Part shown: one piece after another, positions 1 to 8,219 of the stretch | Numbering within the stretch: position 1 is the first letter of the stretch | How the letters are laid out: each line of letters opens with the position of its first letter | Source of the DNA: Anaerosolibacter carboniphilus | GTDB taxonomy: Bacteria; Bacillota; Clostridia; Peptostreptococcales; Thermotaleaceae | Direction of reading: 5' to 3' | Length of the DNA stretch: 64,000 nt | NCBI RefSeq assembly: GCF_014205875.1 | Contig: NZ_JACHEN010000014.1 | Coordinates: forward strand, 59,366 to 123,365 | Made by a program: the position numbers and the translations under genes | The notes under the pieces: model-generated | What the model saw: the letters and a program-made list of their open reading frames with translations, nothing else | Database searches by the model: none | What the model was told of the DNA's origin: nothing

Positions 1-480
1 ACAGAGGAAACGGAGAAGGGCTGGCGGGTAAAGGCCGCTGAAGTGAAAACCTCCATGAACATTACAGGGATGGAGGCTGCCTTTAGCTTGAGCAAGGACG
101 AATACATCACTGTATACCATGTAAAAAACTTCAGAGAGTTTATGCGAAAAATAGACAAAGAAAAACCCCATGCCATGAAGCATGGCTATGAAGTAGGGAT
201 CTTATATACAGAATTCAATCCCACCAACGAGCACGTGAAAAATACCAGCTACTATCTCAATGATGATATATATGGTGTATATTATATCACTGAGAGCAGT
301 CAACTATTGGTGTGTGCTTATAGTCAAAAGCAGATTAGGGAGTTGGAAAAGTATTTTGGCAGTTCTAGCTACGAAGGCATCCTTGAATTGGAAGAAAAAT
401 TTCACTTAGATCGTTCTGTGCTCTATGAGTTTGTCCACAGCGGCTTCGATAGCTTCTATGAATTTTTAGAAGAAGACTAA
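1..480 (+). CDS. Hypothetical protein, 5' end outside window
   Basis: The reading frame is open from base 1, so the start codon probably lies upstream of the window; a GTG at 43 and an ATG at 55 are possible internal starts but neither has a convincing ribosome binding site. The visible part is about 159 residues, soluble, rich in aromatic and charged residues, with no signal peptide or membrane segment. I do not recognise a family. It ends with an acidic tail (FLEED). Nothing in the neighbouring VanZ-like gene explains its role. Confidence 0.6.
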   Translation, partial: TEETEKGWRVKAAEVKTSMNITGMEAAFSLSKDEYITVYHVKNFREFMRKIDKEKPHAMKHGYEVGILYTEFNPTNEHVKNTSYYLNDDIYGVYYITESSQLLVCAYSQKQIRELEKYFGSSSYEGILELEEKFHLDRSVLYEFVHSGFDSFYEFLEED

Positions 481-624
481 ACTATAATTCAAGGCTTTTT
501 GTATCGTAGGATATTCCCTAGGAGAAGTATGAATCCATTGGATGTAGTCAAAGATAACAATTATGAGCAACAACAGGATAACGAGCAGAAAATGTAATAT
601 CTATATGCAGAAGGTGGAAATTTC

Positions 625-1092
625 ATGAAAAAGATTGTGGCGTGGGTCTTGGTGATTTTGTGGTGTGGTGTGATCTTCTATTTCTCAGCAGAGGATCGGA
701 TTGTATCCCATGATAGAAGTTCTAAGATCAAAGAAACGGTGGAGAAGGTTATTGTAAAAGTAGTAAAAGAGAACGGAATAGATCGTAACATACGGGTGCG
801 GCTGGAATACTATATCAGAAAGACAGGGCATCTGCTGGAGTACTTTATCCTGGCTGTATTGGTGTTCAATGCCCTGTGGGTGAGCGGGATAAAGGGATTG
901 AAGCTGTACTCGGTAACCTTTTATATGTCCTTGGTATATGCCAGCCTCGATGAATTTCATCAATCCTTTGTACCAGGGCGAGGGCCCCAGGTGTCGGATG
1001 TCCTGTTAGATGGTGTGGGCGTGGCGATGGGCATTCTATTGTCTGCGATGCTGCGAAGGTATAGAGGACATCATATAAAGATGAGATCATAA
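625..1092 (+). CDS. VanZ-like family membrane protein
   Basis: A 155-residue protein with an N-terminal membrane helix (about 5-22), a charged stretch, then three more hydrophobic segments. The VanZ-like family signature is visible: KTGHLLEYF around residue 71, and DEFHQSFVPGRGPQVSDVLLD (a DE-HQ-PGR-D pattern) around 107-128. The start is supported by AAGGTGG seven bases before the ATG. VanZ itself gives low-level teicoplanin resistance, but most members of this family have no defined function, so a resistance role should not be assumed. It is followed by an intrinsic terminator, so it appears to end a transcription unit. Confidence 0.8.
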   Translation: MKKIVAWVLVILWCGVIFYFSAEDRIVSHDRSSKIKETVEKVIVKVVKENGIDRNIRVRLEYYIRKTGHLLEYFILAVLVFNALWVSGIKGLKLYSVTFYMSLVYASLDEFHQSFVPGRGPQVSDVLLDGVGVAMGILLSAMLRRYRGHHIKMRS

Positions 1093-1130
1093 GATGGAAG
1101 TAAAGCAATGAAAAATGAAAGAAGAGAGAA

Positions 1131-1164
1131 ATTGCCCGTGTAGATAAAGATACGGGCAATTTTG
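1131..1164 (+). terminator. Intrinsic terminator after VanZ-like gene
   Basis: A perfect 9-bp stem (ATTGCCCGT with ACGGGCAAT) and a short T-run. The loop contains TAGATAAAG, the same as in the terminator at 5681-5717, and the upstream bases are also alike, so the two are copies of one element. Confidence 0.8.
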
Positions 1165-1321
1165 CATTTCACGGCTCCTATAAGTAAGCTTGTATAAATA
1201 TAAATATGAAAATGGCAGGAAAATTATCATCAGAAATGGAAAAAGGATATACAAATAAACGATGATGTGATGGAAGGAATTAGGCTAGCGGCGGTAATAA
1301 GGAGAGGGGGATCCAGCAGAG

Positions 1322-2725
1322 ATGGCCACAAAAAAAGATGATATGATCAAAAAAATGGAATATATCGATGGAATTACTATTATTGATACGTCAGGAACCA
1401 TATTGTTTTCTGTGAAATTTAATCCTACTTTTCATCCTGAGGTTTTTGATAATAATATCCTAGGAAAAAAATTAACAGAGGTGTTTACGAACATCAATGA
1501 AGATACCAGTACATTGATCAAATCGATGAAATTAGGCATTCCAATCTATAAAAAAAGACAGCCCATCGTATCTGGTACCAATGACGAGATCTATACAACC
1601 AATGTATCGGTTCCCATCAAGACCAATGGTCGTATTATAGGGGCGATAGAACTTTCCAAGGACATAACGAGCAACAGGATAGAAAGCAATGAAATTATCG
1701 AGATGAACTTCGACAAGTTCGACTATCAGTTGTTTAGAGATCATCTGGGGCCAGATCGGGCCAGATATACTTTAGAAGATATTATTTCTGATGATGGTAA
1801 AGTCAAGGAGATAAAGGCTTTTATTCCTAAGATTGCCAATAGTGCATCGCCGGTGTTTATCTATGGGGAAACAGGTACAGGCAAGGAACTATTTGCCCAC
1901 GCCATACATAACGCTGGAGGTAAAAAGGGAGGGCCATTTATCACGCAAAACTGTGCAGCAATCCCGGAAAATTTGCTGGAGAGTATCTTATTTGGAACAA
2001 CAAAGGGTAGCTTTACCGGTGCTTTTGATAATGCAGGCCTGTTTGAAATTGCCGAGGGAGGCAGTATATTTTTGGATGAAATCAACTCCATGCCCATCAG
2101 CTTGCAGTCTAAGCTATTGCGGGTCCTACAGGATGGCTTTGTAAGAAGACTAGGAGATAAAAAGGAGCGCAAAATCAATACCCGGGTAATTGTGGCAGCC
2201 AATATGAATCCAAAAGAATGTGTGCGGAAGGGGCTGCTGCGGCAGGATATATATTACAGACTTTGCGCCCTCACCATATATGTTCCACCTCTTCGTGAAA
2301 GGATTGGCGACATTCCTATCTTGTTGAATTTTTTGATGAACAAATACAATAGGCTGCTGGATAAAAAGATTAAGGGGGTCTCCAAGGCGGTATATGACCT
2401 GATTACCCGATATAGTTGGCCAGGGAATGTGAGGGAGCTAGAGCATCTTATTGAGTATGCCATCAACAAATTAGACCAGGAAGAAGATATCATCGATATT
2501 CATCATATCACAGAGAAAATAAATGAGATGATGGGAATTGAAGACATAGAAAGCAGTGAAGAGGTAGTCCCTTTAAAAGATGTCATTGCATCCATCGAAA
2601 GGACCATGATTGGGCAAGCCGTAAGAAAAACGGCAGGGAATGTATCCAAAGCAGCTGATTTGCTCCAAATACCCAGACAAACTTTACAGAAAAAAATGAA
2701 TAAGTATAACTTGTCCACGAAATAA
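1322..2725 (+). CDS. Sigma-54-dependent activator (PAS, AAA+, Fis HTH)
   Basis: A 467-residue bacterial enhancer-binding protein. Residues 1-115 form a PAS-type sensor, the central AAA+ domain carries Walker A (GETGTGKE near 182), the sigma-54 contact loop as GSFTGA near 229 (GAFTGA in most members) and Walker B (FLDE near 250), and the last 40 residues are a Fis-type helix-turn-helix. This is the RocR-like architecture used for amino-acid catabolism in Firmicutes. A purine-rich GGAGAGGGGG precedes the ATG. The gene lies just upstream of a canonical -24/-12 promoter at 2926-2941 and most likely activates the dehydrogenase and transporter genes behind it. The PAS ligand is not evident. Confidence 0.9.
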   Translation: MATKKDDMIKKMEYIDGITIIDTSGTILFSVKFNPTFHPEVFDNNILGKKLTEVFTNINEDTSTLIKSMKLGIPIYKKRQPIVSGTNDEIYTTNVSVPIKTNGRIIGAIELSKDITSNRIESNEIIEMNFDKFDYQLFRDHLGPDRARYTLEDIISDDGKVKEIKAFIPKIANSASPVFIYGETGTGKELFAHAIHNAGGKKGGPFITQNCAAIPENLLESILFGTTKGSFTGAFDNAGLFEIAEGGSIFLDEINSMPISLQSKLLRVLQDGFVRRLGDKKERKINTRVIVAANMNPKECVRKGLLRQDIYYRLCALTIYVPPLRERIGDIPILLNFLMNKYNRLLDKKIKGVSKAVYDLITRYSWPGNVRELEHLIEYAINKLDQEEDIIDIHHITEKINEMMGIEDIESSEEVVPLKDVIASIERTMIGQAVRKTAGNVSKAADLLQIPRQTLQKKMNKYNLSTK

Positions 2726-2767
2726 TGCTCTAAATATAACAAAAACTGCTCTAAATATAACAAAAAA
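2726..2767 (+). repeat. Two direct repeats, possible activator site
   Basis: The 20-base unit TGCTCTAAATATAACAAAAA occurs twice with a 21-base period, directly after the stop codon of the sigma-54 activator and about 160-200 bases upstream of the -24/-12 promoter. That is a usual distance for an enhancer-binding protein, and two helical turns separate the copies. Binding is inference; the second copy also overlaps the terminator stem. Confidence 0.45.
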
Positions 2768-2801
2768 GTTGGTAAGGTATGAATTATTGCCAGCTTTTTT
2801 A
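2762..2801 (+). terminator. Terminator after the sigma-54 activator gene
   Basis: AAAAAAGTTGG and CCAGCTTTTTT form a stem with one G-U pair around a 17-base loop, ending in a T-run. It separates the activator gene from the sigma-54 promoter behind it. Confidence 0.65.
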
Positions 2802-2925
2802 CATTTTGGATAAGTATAAAGGCAACAACGGAGAGAGAATGATTGTTAAATAATAGATAATTCGGAAAAATCAACGTCTTGGTAAAAAGAAGTTTTTTAA
2901 AGAATCAAAAACTTAAAAATCAATG

Positions 2926-2941
2926 TGGCATGATAATTGCA
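2926..2941 (+). promoter_or_regulatory. Sigma-54 (-24/-12) promoter
   Basis: TGGCATGATAATTGCA matches the sigma-54 consensus TGGCAC-N5-TTGCW, with exactly 10 bases between the invariant GG and GC. It lies about 105 bases before the dehydrogenase start and behind the gene of a sigma-54 activator, so both sequence and context agree. Confidence 0.88.
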
Positions 2942-3047
2942 CTTAAAGTACCTTAGTTGTATCTGATTAGATACCCATTCTGCAGAAATGGTATTGGAAA
3001 CAGTGTTGCAAATATGACATGTATATGAAGATAAGGGGGAAATAGCA

Positions 3048-4196
3048 GTGATTCTTGGAGTATTAAAAGATATCAAACCAGGTGAATCCAGGGTAATTAT
3101 GACGCCGATTGAGGCAGCAGAGCTATGTGCCAACGGGCACAAGGTTTTTATACAAAGTCAGGCAGGAGCATTGGCTGGTTTTGAAGATGAAGAATATGTG
3201 ATGGCAGGAGCAGAGGTAAAAGGAACTATGGAGGAAATCTATGCAGCCAGTGACATGGTGGCGAAGGTGAAGGAGATCACCCCTCAGGAGTATGGATTGA
3301 TGCGGGAGGGGCAGATTATATTTACCTGTATCCACCCAGCTGCCAACCGTGAAGAGGTAGATGCGCTGCTGGAGAAGAAAGTCATTGCTTTTACAGCAGA
3401 GGATACCCATCGCTATGGTTCACCCAACTGTGAGGTGGCAGGAAAGCTGGGGGCACTCATGGGGGTATACCAGTTGTTAAGTATCCATGGGGGAAGTGGT
3501 AAGTTAATCTGTGGAATAGGAGGTGCACCGGCAGCAAATGTGATTATTTTAGGTGCGGGCATTGTGGGGAAAGGTGCCACAGAAGTATTATGCGCCTTAG
3601 GAGCAAACATCACCTTGATGGATGTAAATGTTGGTGTCTTGAGGAGCGTCCAACAAATATTTCCTAAGAACGTTCAAACGACGTTTTCCAATCAGGAAAA
3701 TATTAAAAAATTGTTGCCCAAAACAGACTTGATCGTAAACTGTGTCAAATGGCCCAAGCATCGAAAGGATCATCTGGTAACAAAGGAAATGCTTAAGCTG
3801 ATGAGAAAAGGTTCTGTGATTGTAGATATCAGTGCGGATGTAGGGGGCGCCATCGAAACCTATCGTCCAACTACCCACGAAAATCCAACCTATGTGGTGG
3901 ACGGCATTGTACATTATGGTGTGGACAATATACCAGGAGCAGTACCCCATACAACCTCTGTGGCCTATGCAGCGACTGTATTGCCCCATTTTCGATCTAT
4001 ATTGAACGATGGTGTCAAGGAAGCCTGTCGTAAGGACGGTTACCTGAGAAGGAGCCTAACAGCCTATAAAGGAGTCTTGACCCACGAAGAGACCAGTTTG
4101 ATTCAGAAAAGAGAATGGGTAAGGCCTGAGGAAGTATTGGGATTGAGAGATTATAAGGATATGGACATAGCTCCTAAGGCTGTAATTACTGCTTAG
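3048..4196 (+). CDS. Alanine dehydrogenase/transhydrogenase-family enzyme
   Basis: A 382-residue NAD-dependent amino-acid dehydrogenase-type protein. The N-terminal lobe begins like alanine dehydrogenases (GVLKDIKPGESRVIMTP), and a Rossmann motif GAGIVGKGATEV lies near residue 170. The segment NIPGAVPHTTSVAYAATVLP near 300 matches the NIPGAVPRT-type signature of alanine dehydrogenases. It diverges from classic Ald in other places (HPAANREEV instead of the LHLA segment), so the substrate may be another amino acid. The GTG start follows ATAAGGGGGAA by seven bases. It is the first gene behind the sigma-54 promoter and is followed after 41 bases by an NhaC-family transporter, suggesting uptake and oxidative deamination of an amino acid. 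Confidence 0.8.
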   Translation: MILGVLKDIKPGESRVIMTPIEAAELCANGHKVFIQSQAGALAGFEDEEYVMAGAEVKGTMEEIYAASDMVAKVKEITPQEYGLMREGQIIFTCIHPAANREEVDALLEKKVIAFTAEDTHRYGSPNCEVAGKLGALMGVYQLLSIHGGSGKLICGIGGAPAANVIILGAGIVGKGATEVLCALGANITLMDVNVGVLRSVQQIFPKNVQTTFSNQENIKKLLPKTDLIVNCVKWPKHRKDHLVTKEMLKLMRKGSVIVDISADVGGAIETYRPTTHENPTYVVDGIVHYGVDNIPGAVPHTTSVAYAATVLPHFRSILNDGVKEACRKDGYLRRSLTAYKGVLTHEETSLIQKREWVRPEEVLGLRDYKDMDIAPKAVITA

Positions 4197-4237
4197 GGTG
4201 AAGATTCATAAAGAAATAAGTGAAAAGGGGGAGCATT

Positions 4238-5647
4238 ATGGACGCAACTGCAACATTAGGCTTTATTTCTATTATACCAGCAGCGATAGCCATCCTATTG
4301 GCATTCAAAACTAGAAACACTGTATTTTCCTTGGCATTAGCATGTTTTATTGGTATTTTACTCTCTGGAAAAGGATTGATGGGCTTTCCAACACTGCTAA
4401 AGACTTCTTTAGGGACCACTAGCTTTTCTTGGATTTTCTTATTGGAGTTGTTTATTGGTATTTTGATTGCCTTCTTCCAAAGAACCGGTGCGATTCAAGG
4501 GTTTACAAAAATCATGGAGGAAAAGAAATTAAGTAGAGTAAAGGTTCAGCTGGTTGCTTGGGTCATGGGGATGTTTGTTTTCTTTAGTGATTATTTTAGC
4601 CCCTTGTTTGTAGGGTCTACCATGAGAAGCCTATCGGATAAGGCGAAGATTTCAAGGGAAAAACTTGCCTATATTGCCGACTCCACATCAGCGCCTGTAA
4701 GTGTATTGGCTCCTATCACAGGATGGGCTGTGTTTATTTCAGGATTGTTGATCGGTATGGGTCCTATACAGGATGCATCCCAAGCCATGATGGTATTTAC
4801 CAGAGCGATTCCGTTTAACTTCTATGCACTCATCGCTGTTGTATTGGTAGGGCTATTTTCACTGGGTGTGATCCCAGAATTTGGACCAATGAAAAAAGCG
4901 GAGAAAAGGGCATTGGAGGAAGGCAAAGTATTAAGGGATGGGGCAGAGCCACTATTAGGTGAAGAATTAACGGATACACCTCCTTATGAAGGGATCAAAA
5001 CCAATGTATTTTTGAACTTTATTTTTCCTGTACTCATCGTCATTAGTATTGCCATTGGAACCTTTATCACATTGAAATCTGCGAAAACCATGGAAGCATT
5101 CCTTACTGCGGTAGTTGTTTTGGGTGTGATTATGAGAATACAAGGGGTACCTTTTAATGACATTATGAAAACAGCTATGGCAGGAATGAAAGGGGTTATG
5201 CCAGCCATCATTATTCTAGCCCTATCCTATTCTATCAACCAATTGAGCAAGGATATGGGAACGGCTAATTACATAATTGAGGTAACGCAAGGATGGATGA
5301 CACCCAATTTGTTACCCCTCATTACATTCATCATCGCAATGCTGATCTCGTTTTCAACAGGAACCTCTTGGGGAACCTTTGCCATTGTAATGCCTATTGC
5401 GGTACCACTAGCCTTTAGTTTTGCAGGGGGAGAAGTAACTACACTGGTACTGGCTACCATATCTGCTGTTGCAGGAGGGGGAGTTTTCGGAGATCATTGC
5501 TCTCCCCTGTCAGATACTACCATATTAGCTTCCACGGGAGCTGCAGCAGATCATATAGACCATGTGAAAACACAGATCCCTTATGCTGGTTTGGCTGCAA
5601 TGCTGGCTGCGGCGATCTACTTGATTATTGGCTTTGTTGCAATATAG
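4238..5647 (+). CDS. NhaC-family Na+/H+ antiporter-type transporter
   Basis: About 469 residues with roughly a dozen hydrophobic segments. Conserved features of the NhaC/ion-transporter fold are visible, such as DYFSPLFVGSTMRSLSDK in the first half and GGGVFGDHCSPLSDTT near residue 420. The ATG at 4238 is preferred over the in-frame GTG at 4220 because AAAAGGGGGAG lies six bases before it. The family includes Na+/H+ antiporters and Na+-coupled organic-acid or amino-acid exchangers such as MleN. Placement behind a dehydrogenase under sigma-54 control favours carriage of that enzyme's substrate or product rather than plain pH homeostasis. A terminator follows. Confidence 0.85.
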   Translation: MDATATLGFISIIPAAIAILLAFKTRNTVFSLALACFIGILLSGKGLMGFPTLLKTSLGTTSFSWIFLLELFIGILIAFFQRTGAIQGFTKIMEEKKLSRVKVQLVAWVMGMFVFFSDYFSPLFVGSTMRSLSDKAKISREKLAYIADSTSAPVSVLAPITGWAVFISGLLIGMGPIQDASQAMMVFTRAIPFNFYALIAVVLVGLFSLGVIPEFGPMKKAEKRALEEGKVLRDGAEPLLGEELTDTPPYEGIKTNVFLNFIFPVLIVISIAIGTFITLKSAKTMEAFLTAVVVLGVIMRIQGVPFNDIMKTAMAGMKGVMPAIIILALSYSINQLSKDMGTANYIIEVTQGWMTPNLLPLITFIIAMLISFSTGTSWGTFAIVMPIAVPLAFSFAGGEVTTLVLATISAVAGGGVFGDHCSPLSDTTILASTGAAADHIDHVKTQIPYAGLAAMLAAAIYLIIGFVAI

Positions 5648-5680
5648 TGGGATGATAAAGGAAAATAAAAGAAGAACGAG

Positions 5681-5717
5681 ATTACCCATGTAGATAAAGG
5701 CATGGGTAATTTTTTTC
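5681..5717 (+). terminator. Intrinsic terminator after NhaC-type gene
   Basis: A perfect 10-bp stem (ATTACCCATG with CATGGGTAAT), loop TAGATAAAGG, then seven T. Upstream bases and loop resemble the terminator at 1131-1164. Confidence 0.88.
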
Positions 5718-5785
5718 CGAAATATTAGCGTTTTAACTGGAGATGAAATATTATATAATATTAAGCATAGGAAGGGAGGCATACG

Positions 5786-6724
5786 GTGGAGACATTAAAT
5801 CAGATACTGGTATTATTCTTATTATTAATTATTGGCTATATAAGCAAGAAGCTGCGGGTGATCAGCAATGATATGAATCGTGACATCAGTAACTTTATTA
5901 CAAGTATTGCCCTGCCGTGCTTGATTATTTCTACGTTGAGCAGTTTTGAATTCTCTAAGGAAGTACTTGTCAAGAGTGGCAAGCTGTTTGTGATTTCCTG
6001 GGGTGTTTATGCATTGTCCATCACCATATCTTATATGGTACCTAAAATCATCAAGGCAGAGGGTACAGCCAGGGATATTTTCCAATTTATGGTGGTGTTT
6101 TCGAATGTAGGTTTCATGGGATATCCTGTGGTGAATGCAGTGTTTGGGGAGACGGGGGTATTTTATACTGCCTTATACAACTTGCCTTTCAATATGGTGA
6201 TTTGGAGCTTTGGGGTGGCAGTGTTGAGCAGACCTACCATGGAAAGAAATAAGCTTGCTTTTGATGAACGGGGTAGTATTCAGATCAAGCAGCTCTTAAA
6301 CCCAGGCTTGATTGCAGTATGCATTGGATTTGCTATGTTTTTGACTTCTACTAGGCTACCAGGACCTGTCTATAAAACCTTTAAAATGGTGGGAGATGTG
6401 ACCACACCCATGTCCATGGTGTTTATCGGATCAATTTTAGCAGATATTCATATCAAAGAGATATTTTCAAACATCAAGGTGTTTATTGTCAGTGCAGTTC
6501 GATTGATCATTTTACCTCTTTTGGTCTTATTCGTCTTAAAGATATTTCCTTTGGACGAGATCATGATAGGAATTCCTGTGCTGATTGCAGCTATGCCGGT
6601 AGCTGCCAACTGTGCCATCATGGCTACACGGTATGAAAACGATTACCATCTGGCATCTCAGGCCATCTTCATATCGACCATGCTTTCTATGGTGACGATC
6701 CCGTTGATTGTGACGCTGCTGTAG
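5786..6724 (+). CDS. AEC family transporter (auxin efflux carrier-like)
   Basis: A 312-residue integral membrane protein with about ten hydrophobic segments in two halves, typical of the bile/arsenite/riboflavin and auxin-efflux superfamily. Family traits include the N-terminal pattern LLIIGYISKKLRVIS, FSNVGFMGYPVVNAVFG near 110 and PVAANCAIMATRY near 270. Bacterial members export or take up organic acids such as malate. The GTG start follows GGAAGGGAGG; a TATAAT sits at 5754-5759 with a weak -35. Its last 38 bases overlap, tail to tail, the end of the yyaC gene on the other strand. Confidence 0.88.
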   Translation: METLNQILVLFLLLIIGYISKKLRVISNDMNRDISNFITSIALPCLIISTLSSFEFSKEVLVKSGKLFVISWGVYALSITISYMVPKIIKAEGTARDIFQFMVVFSNVGFMGYPVVNAVFGETGVFYTALYNLPFNMVIWSFGVAVLSRPTMERNKLAFDERGSIQIKQLLNPGLIAVCIGFAMFLTSTRLPGPVYKTFKMVGDVTTPMSMVFIGSILADIHIKEIFSNIKVFIVSAVRLIILPLLVLFVLKIFPLDEIMIGIPVLIAAMPVAANCAIMATRYENDYHLASQAIFISTMLSMVTIPLIVTLL

Positions 6725-7253
6725 TCGCTAATACAAGGGCATCGGCGATGACTTTGGCCATTTTCATGACGAGGCTGAGGCGGATGTTATGGATGGCAAA
6801 GCAGTCGTCGTGGTTGATTTTATCCACAATTCCTACAATTGAAAGATTACCAACACTGGGCAGCTTCTTTCCGACGCCTTTTCCGGGAAAGATGGGGCCT
6901 TTTTTTATATGGATACTGCCGATACTGTCTTCGGCGCCTAGGCAGGCATCAACAGCCACGTAAAAGCCGTTGGGGTGCTGGGTGGTGACGATATCTATCA
7001 TATCCTTTAGGTTTACAGCATGGACGGGATGGTCAACGGTGCCGTAGAATGGATAAGGAAAGTCTTTACCTTCCAACAGGGTTCCCGTAATAGGACCCAA
7101 GGCATCGCCGATACATCGGTCGGTGCCAATACAGATCAGCACCATGTCTTCTTTGAGGTGCTCTTTCATATACCTTGCTAAGGTTTCAACAGCGTTCTCA
7201 TCGGTATAGTGTACACGAACTTCATATTTATATTTCCAAGGATTATGGATCAA
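6687..7253 (-). CDS. yyaC: Sporulation protein YyaC (Gpr-like)
   Basis: About 188 residues of the YyaC family, related in fold to the spore germination protease Gpr. Conserved stretches are LICIGTDRCIGDALGPITG, YFGTVDHPVHAVNL-like (YGTVDHPVHAVNL) and FYVAVDACLG. The TTG at 7253 is chosen because AAGGAGGTG lies seven bases upstream; the longer ATG frame at 7319 has no such site. YyaC is found in endospore formers, which is evidence for sporulation in this organism. The C-terminus overlaps the convergent AEC carrier gene by 38 bases and is low in complexity (ATTAASQSTGSSP), so that tail may be poorly constrained. Confidence 0.88.
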   Translation of the reverse strand: MIHNPWKYKYEVRVHYTDENAVETLARYMKEHLKEDMVLICIGTDRCIGDALGPITGTLLEGKDFPYPFYGTVDHPVHAVNLKDMIDIVTTQHPNGFYVAVDACLGAEDSIGSIHIKKGPIFPGKGVGKKLPSVGNLSIVGIVDKINHDDCFAIHNIRLSLVMKMAKVIADALVLATTAASQSTGSSP

Positions 7254-7360
7254 AGAAACACACCTCCTTATAAGGAATATATATACGAAGGACGAGATGT
7301 TGATGACAGGAAAAATCACTTTGGCTGCCCGTTGTGTGCCATTCGCTAATGGCTAAAAGA

Positions 7361-7543
7361 TTTTTTAAAATTGGTAGGGCTGGACGACCCTGTCCAGCCG
7401 ATGATTTGTTTATGTTAACGGACGGACAGGGTCGTCCGTCCCTACAAAGAAAAAAAGTTTTTTAAAATTGGTAGGGCTGGACGACCCTGCCCAGCCGATG
7501 ATTTGTTTATGTCAACGGACGGACAGGGTCGTCCGTCCCTACA
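7361..7543 (+). repeat. Tandem pair of palindromic extragenic repeats
   Basis: Two nearly identical 86-base units (7361-7446 and 7458-7543, period 97) separated by an A-rich spacer. Each unit is an imperfect palindrome: its left arm contains TAGGGCTGGACGACCCTG and its right arm the inverted form GGACAGGGTCGTCCGTCCCTA-like sequence, with smaller hairpins inside both arms. The copies differ at two places (TGTCC/TGCCC and GTTAAC/GTCAAC). No gene is present between yyaC and the next ORF; this is a REP/MITE-like intergenic repeat. Confidence 0.85.
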
Positions 7544-7670
7544 ATAGATGCAAGAAGTCATGAGAGAGTAGCGTTTTACCATGCATAATTATGGAAAGCT
7601 TATATCATACTAGAAGTGGAAGCATGAAATGCTTTTAGCGTAAAAAATATGATATAGGGTGGTATCAAGC

Positions 7671-8174
7671 ATGACAGAGCCAAAGAAAAGATACAATGAA
7701 CTGATGGTTGTAGTTTTAACGGTGATTACGGTACTGGGTATTTGGAGCATGCGACCCGCAGAGGAAAGATTGCTGCCAGAACTAAATACAGGGTATAGAC
7801 CCAATGGCAGCTTAGAGGACAAAACGCCCCTTGAGACGAGGCTGGATATTTATTTCGATGACATCCTTAACTTGGATCAAGAGGGTTCACAGTATCAAAT
7901 GATCATCGACGATGCGACTTTAGATAAATTCATTTATGTTTACCATGATAAGTTGAGAAAAAGCCCTGCACCCATTGAGATTACCTTTGAAAGAAAAGAA
8001 GAGGTTCGGAGTGTCTTGGAGAATATGGGGACCATCAATCTGGTTCATTTGAAGGAAGTATTAAGTCAAGAAGTAAGTAGTGGGACAGTGGAAGAGGTGG
8101 AAGAAATTCTGCAGGAAAATCTTTTTGAGCAGGAATTAGAGCACTTAGATAATTTGATAATACCGAAACAATAA
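7671..8174 (+). CDS. Hypothetical membrane-anchored protein
   Basis: A 167-residue protein with one N-terminal hydrophobic helix (about 15-30, VVVLTVITVLGIWSM) and a charged, mostly helical external or cytoplasmic part. I recognise no family. The ATG at 7671 is preferred over the in-frame GTG at 7659 because AGGGTGG lies about ten bases before it. The stop codon lies inside a 60-base perfect palindrome that appears to terminate both this gene and the convergent one. Confidence 0.65.
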   Translation: MTEPKKRYNELMVVVLTVITVLGIWSMRPAEERLLPELNTGYRPNGSLEDKTPLETRLDIYFDDILNLDQEGSQYQMIIDDATLDKFIYVYHDKLRKSPAPIEITFERKEEVRSVLENMGTINLVHLKEVLSQEVSSGTVEEVEEILQENLFEQELEHLDNLIIPKQ

Positions 8175-8216
8175 AGAGATGGAGGTACCTCCATCTCTTT
8201 ATTGTTTCGGTATTAT
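8157..8216. terminator. Bidirectional terminator, 60-base perfect palindrome
   Basis: Bases 8157-8216 read the same on both strands, centred on GGTACC. With A-rich and T-rich outer arms it can act as a terminator in both directions between the convergent genes. It includes the last codons and stop of the gene ending at 8174. Confidence 0.85.
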
Positions 8217-8219
8217 TTG

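Noticed and set aside
866..1159. Minus-strand ORF opposite the VanZ-like gene
   Set aside because: It is a shadow of the plus-strand gene, without a start site or family resemblance; many similar shadows elsewhere were dropped for the same reason.
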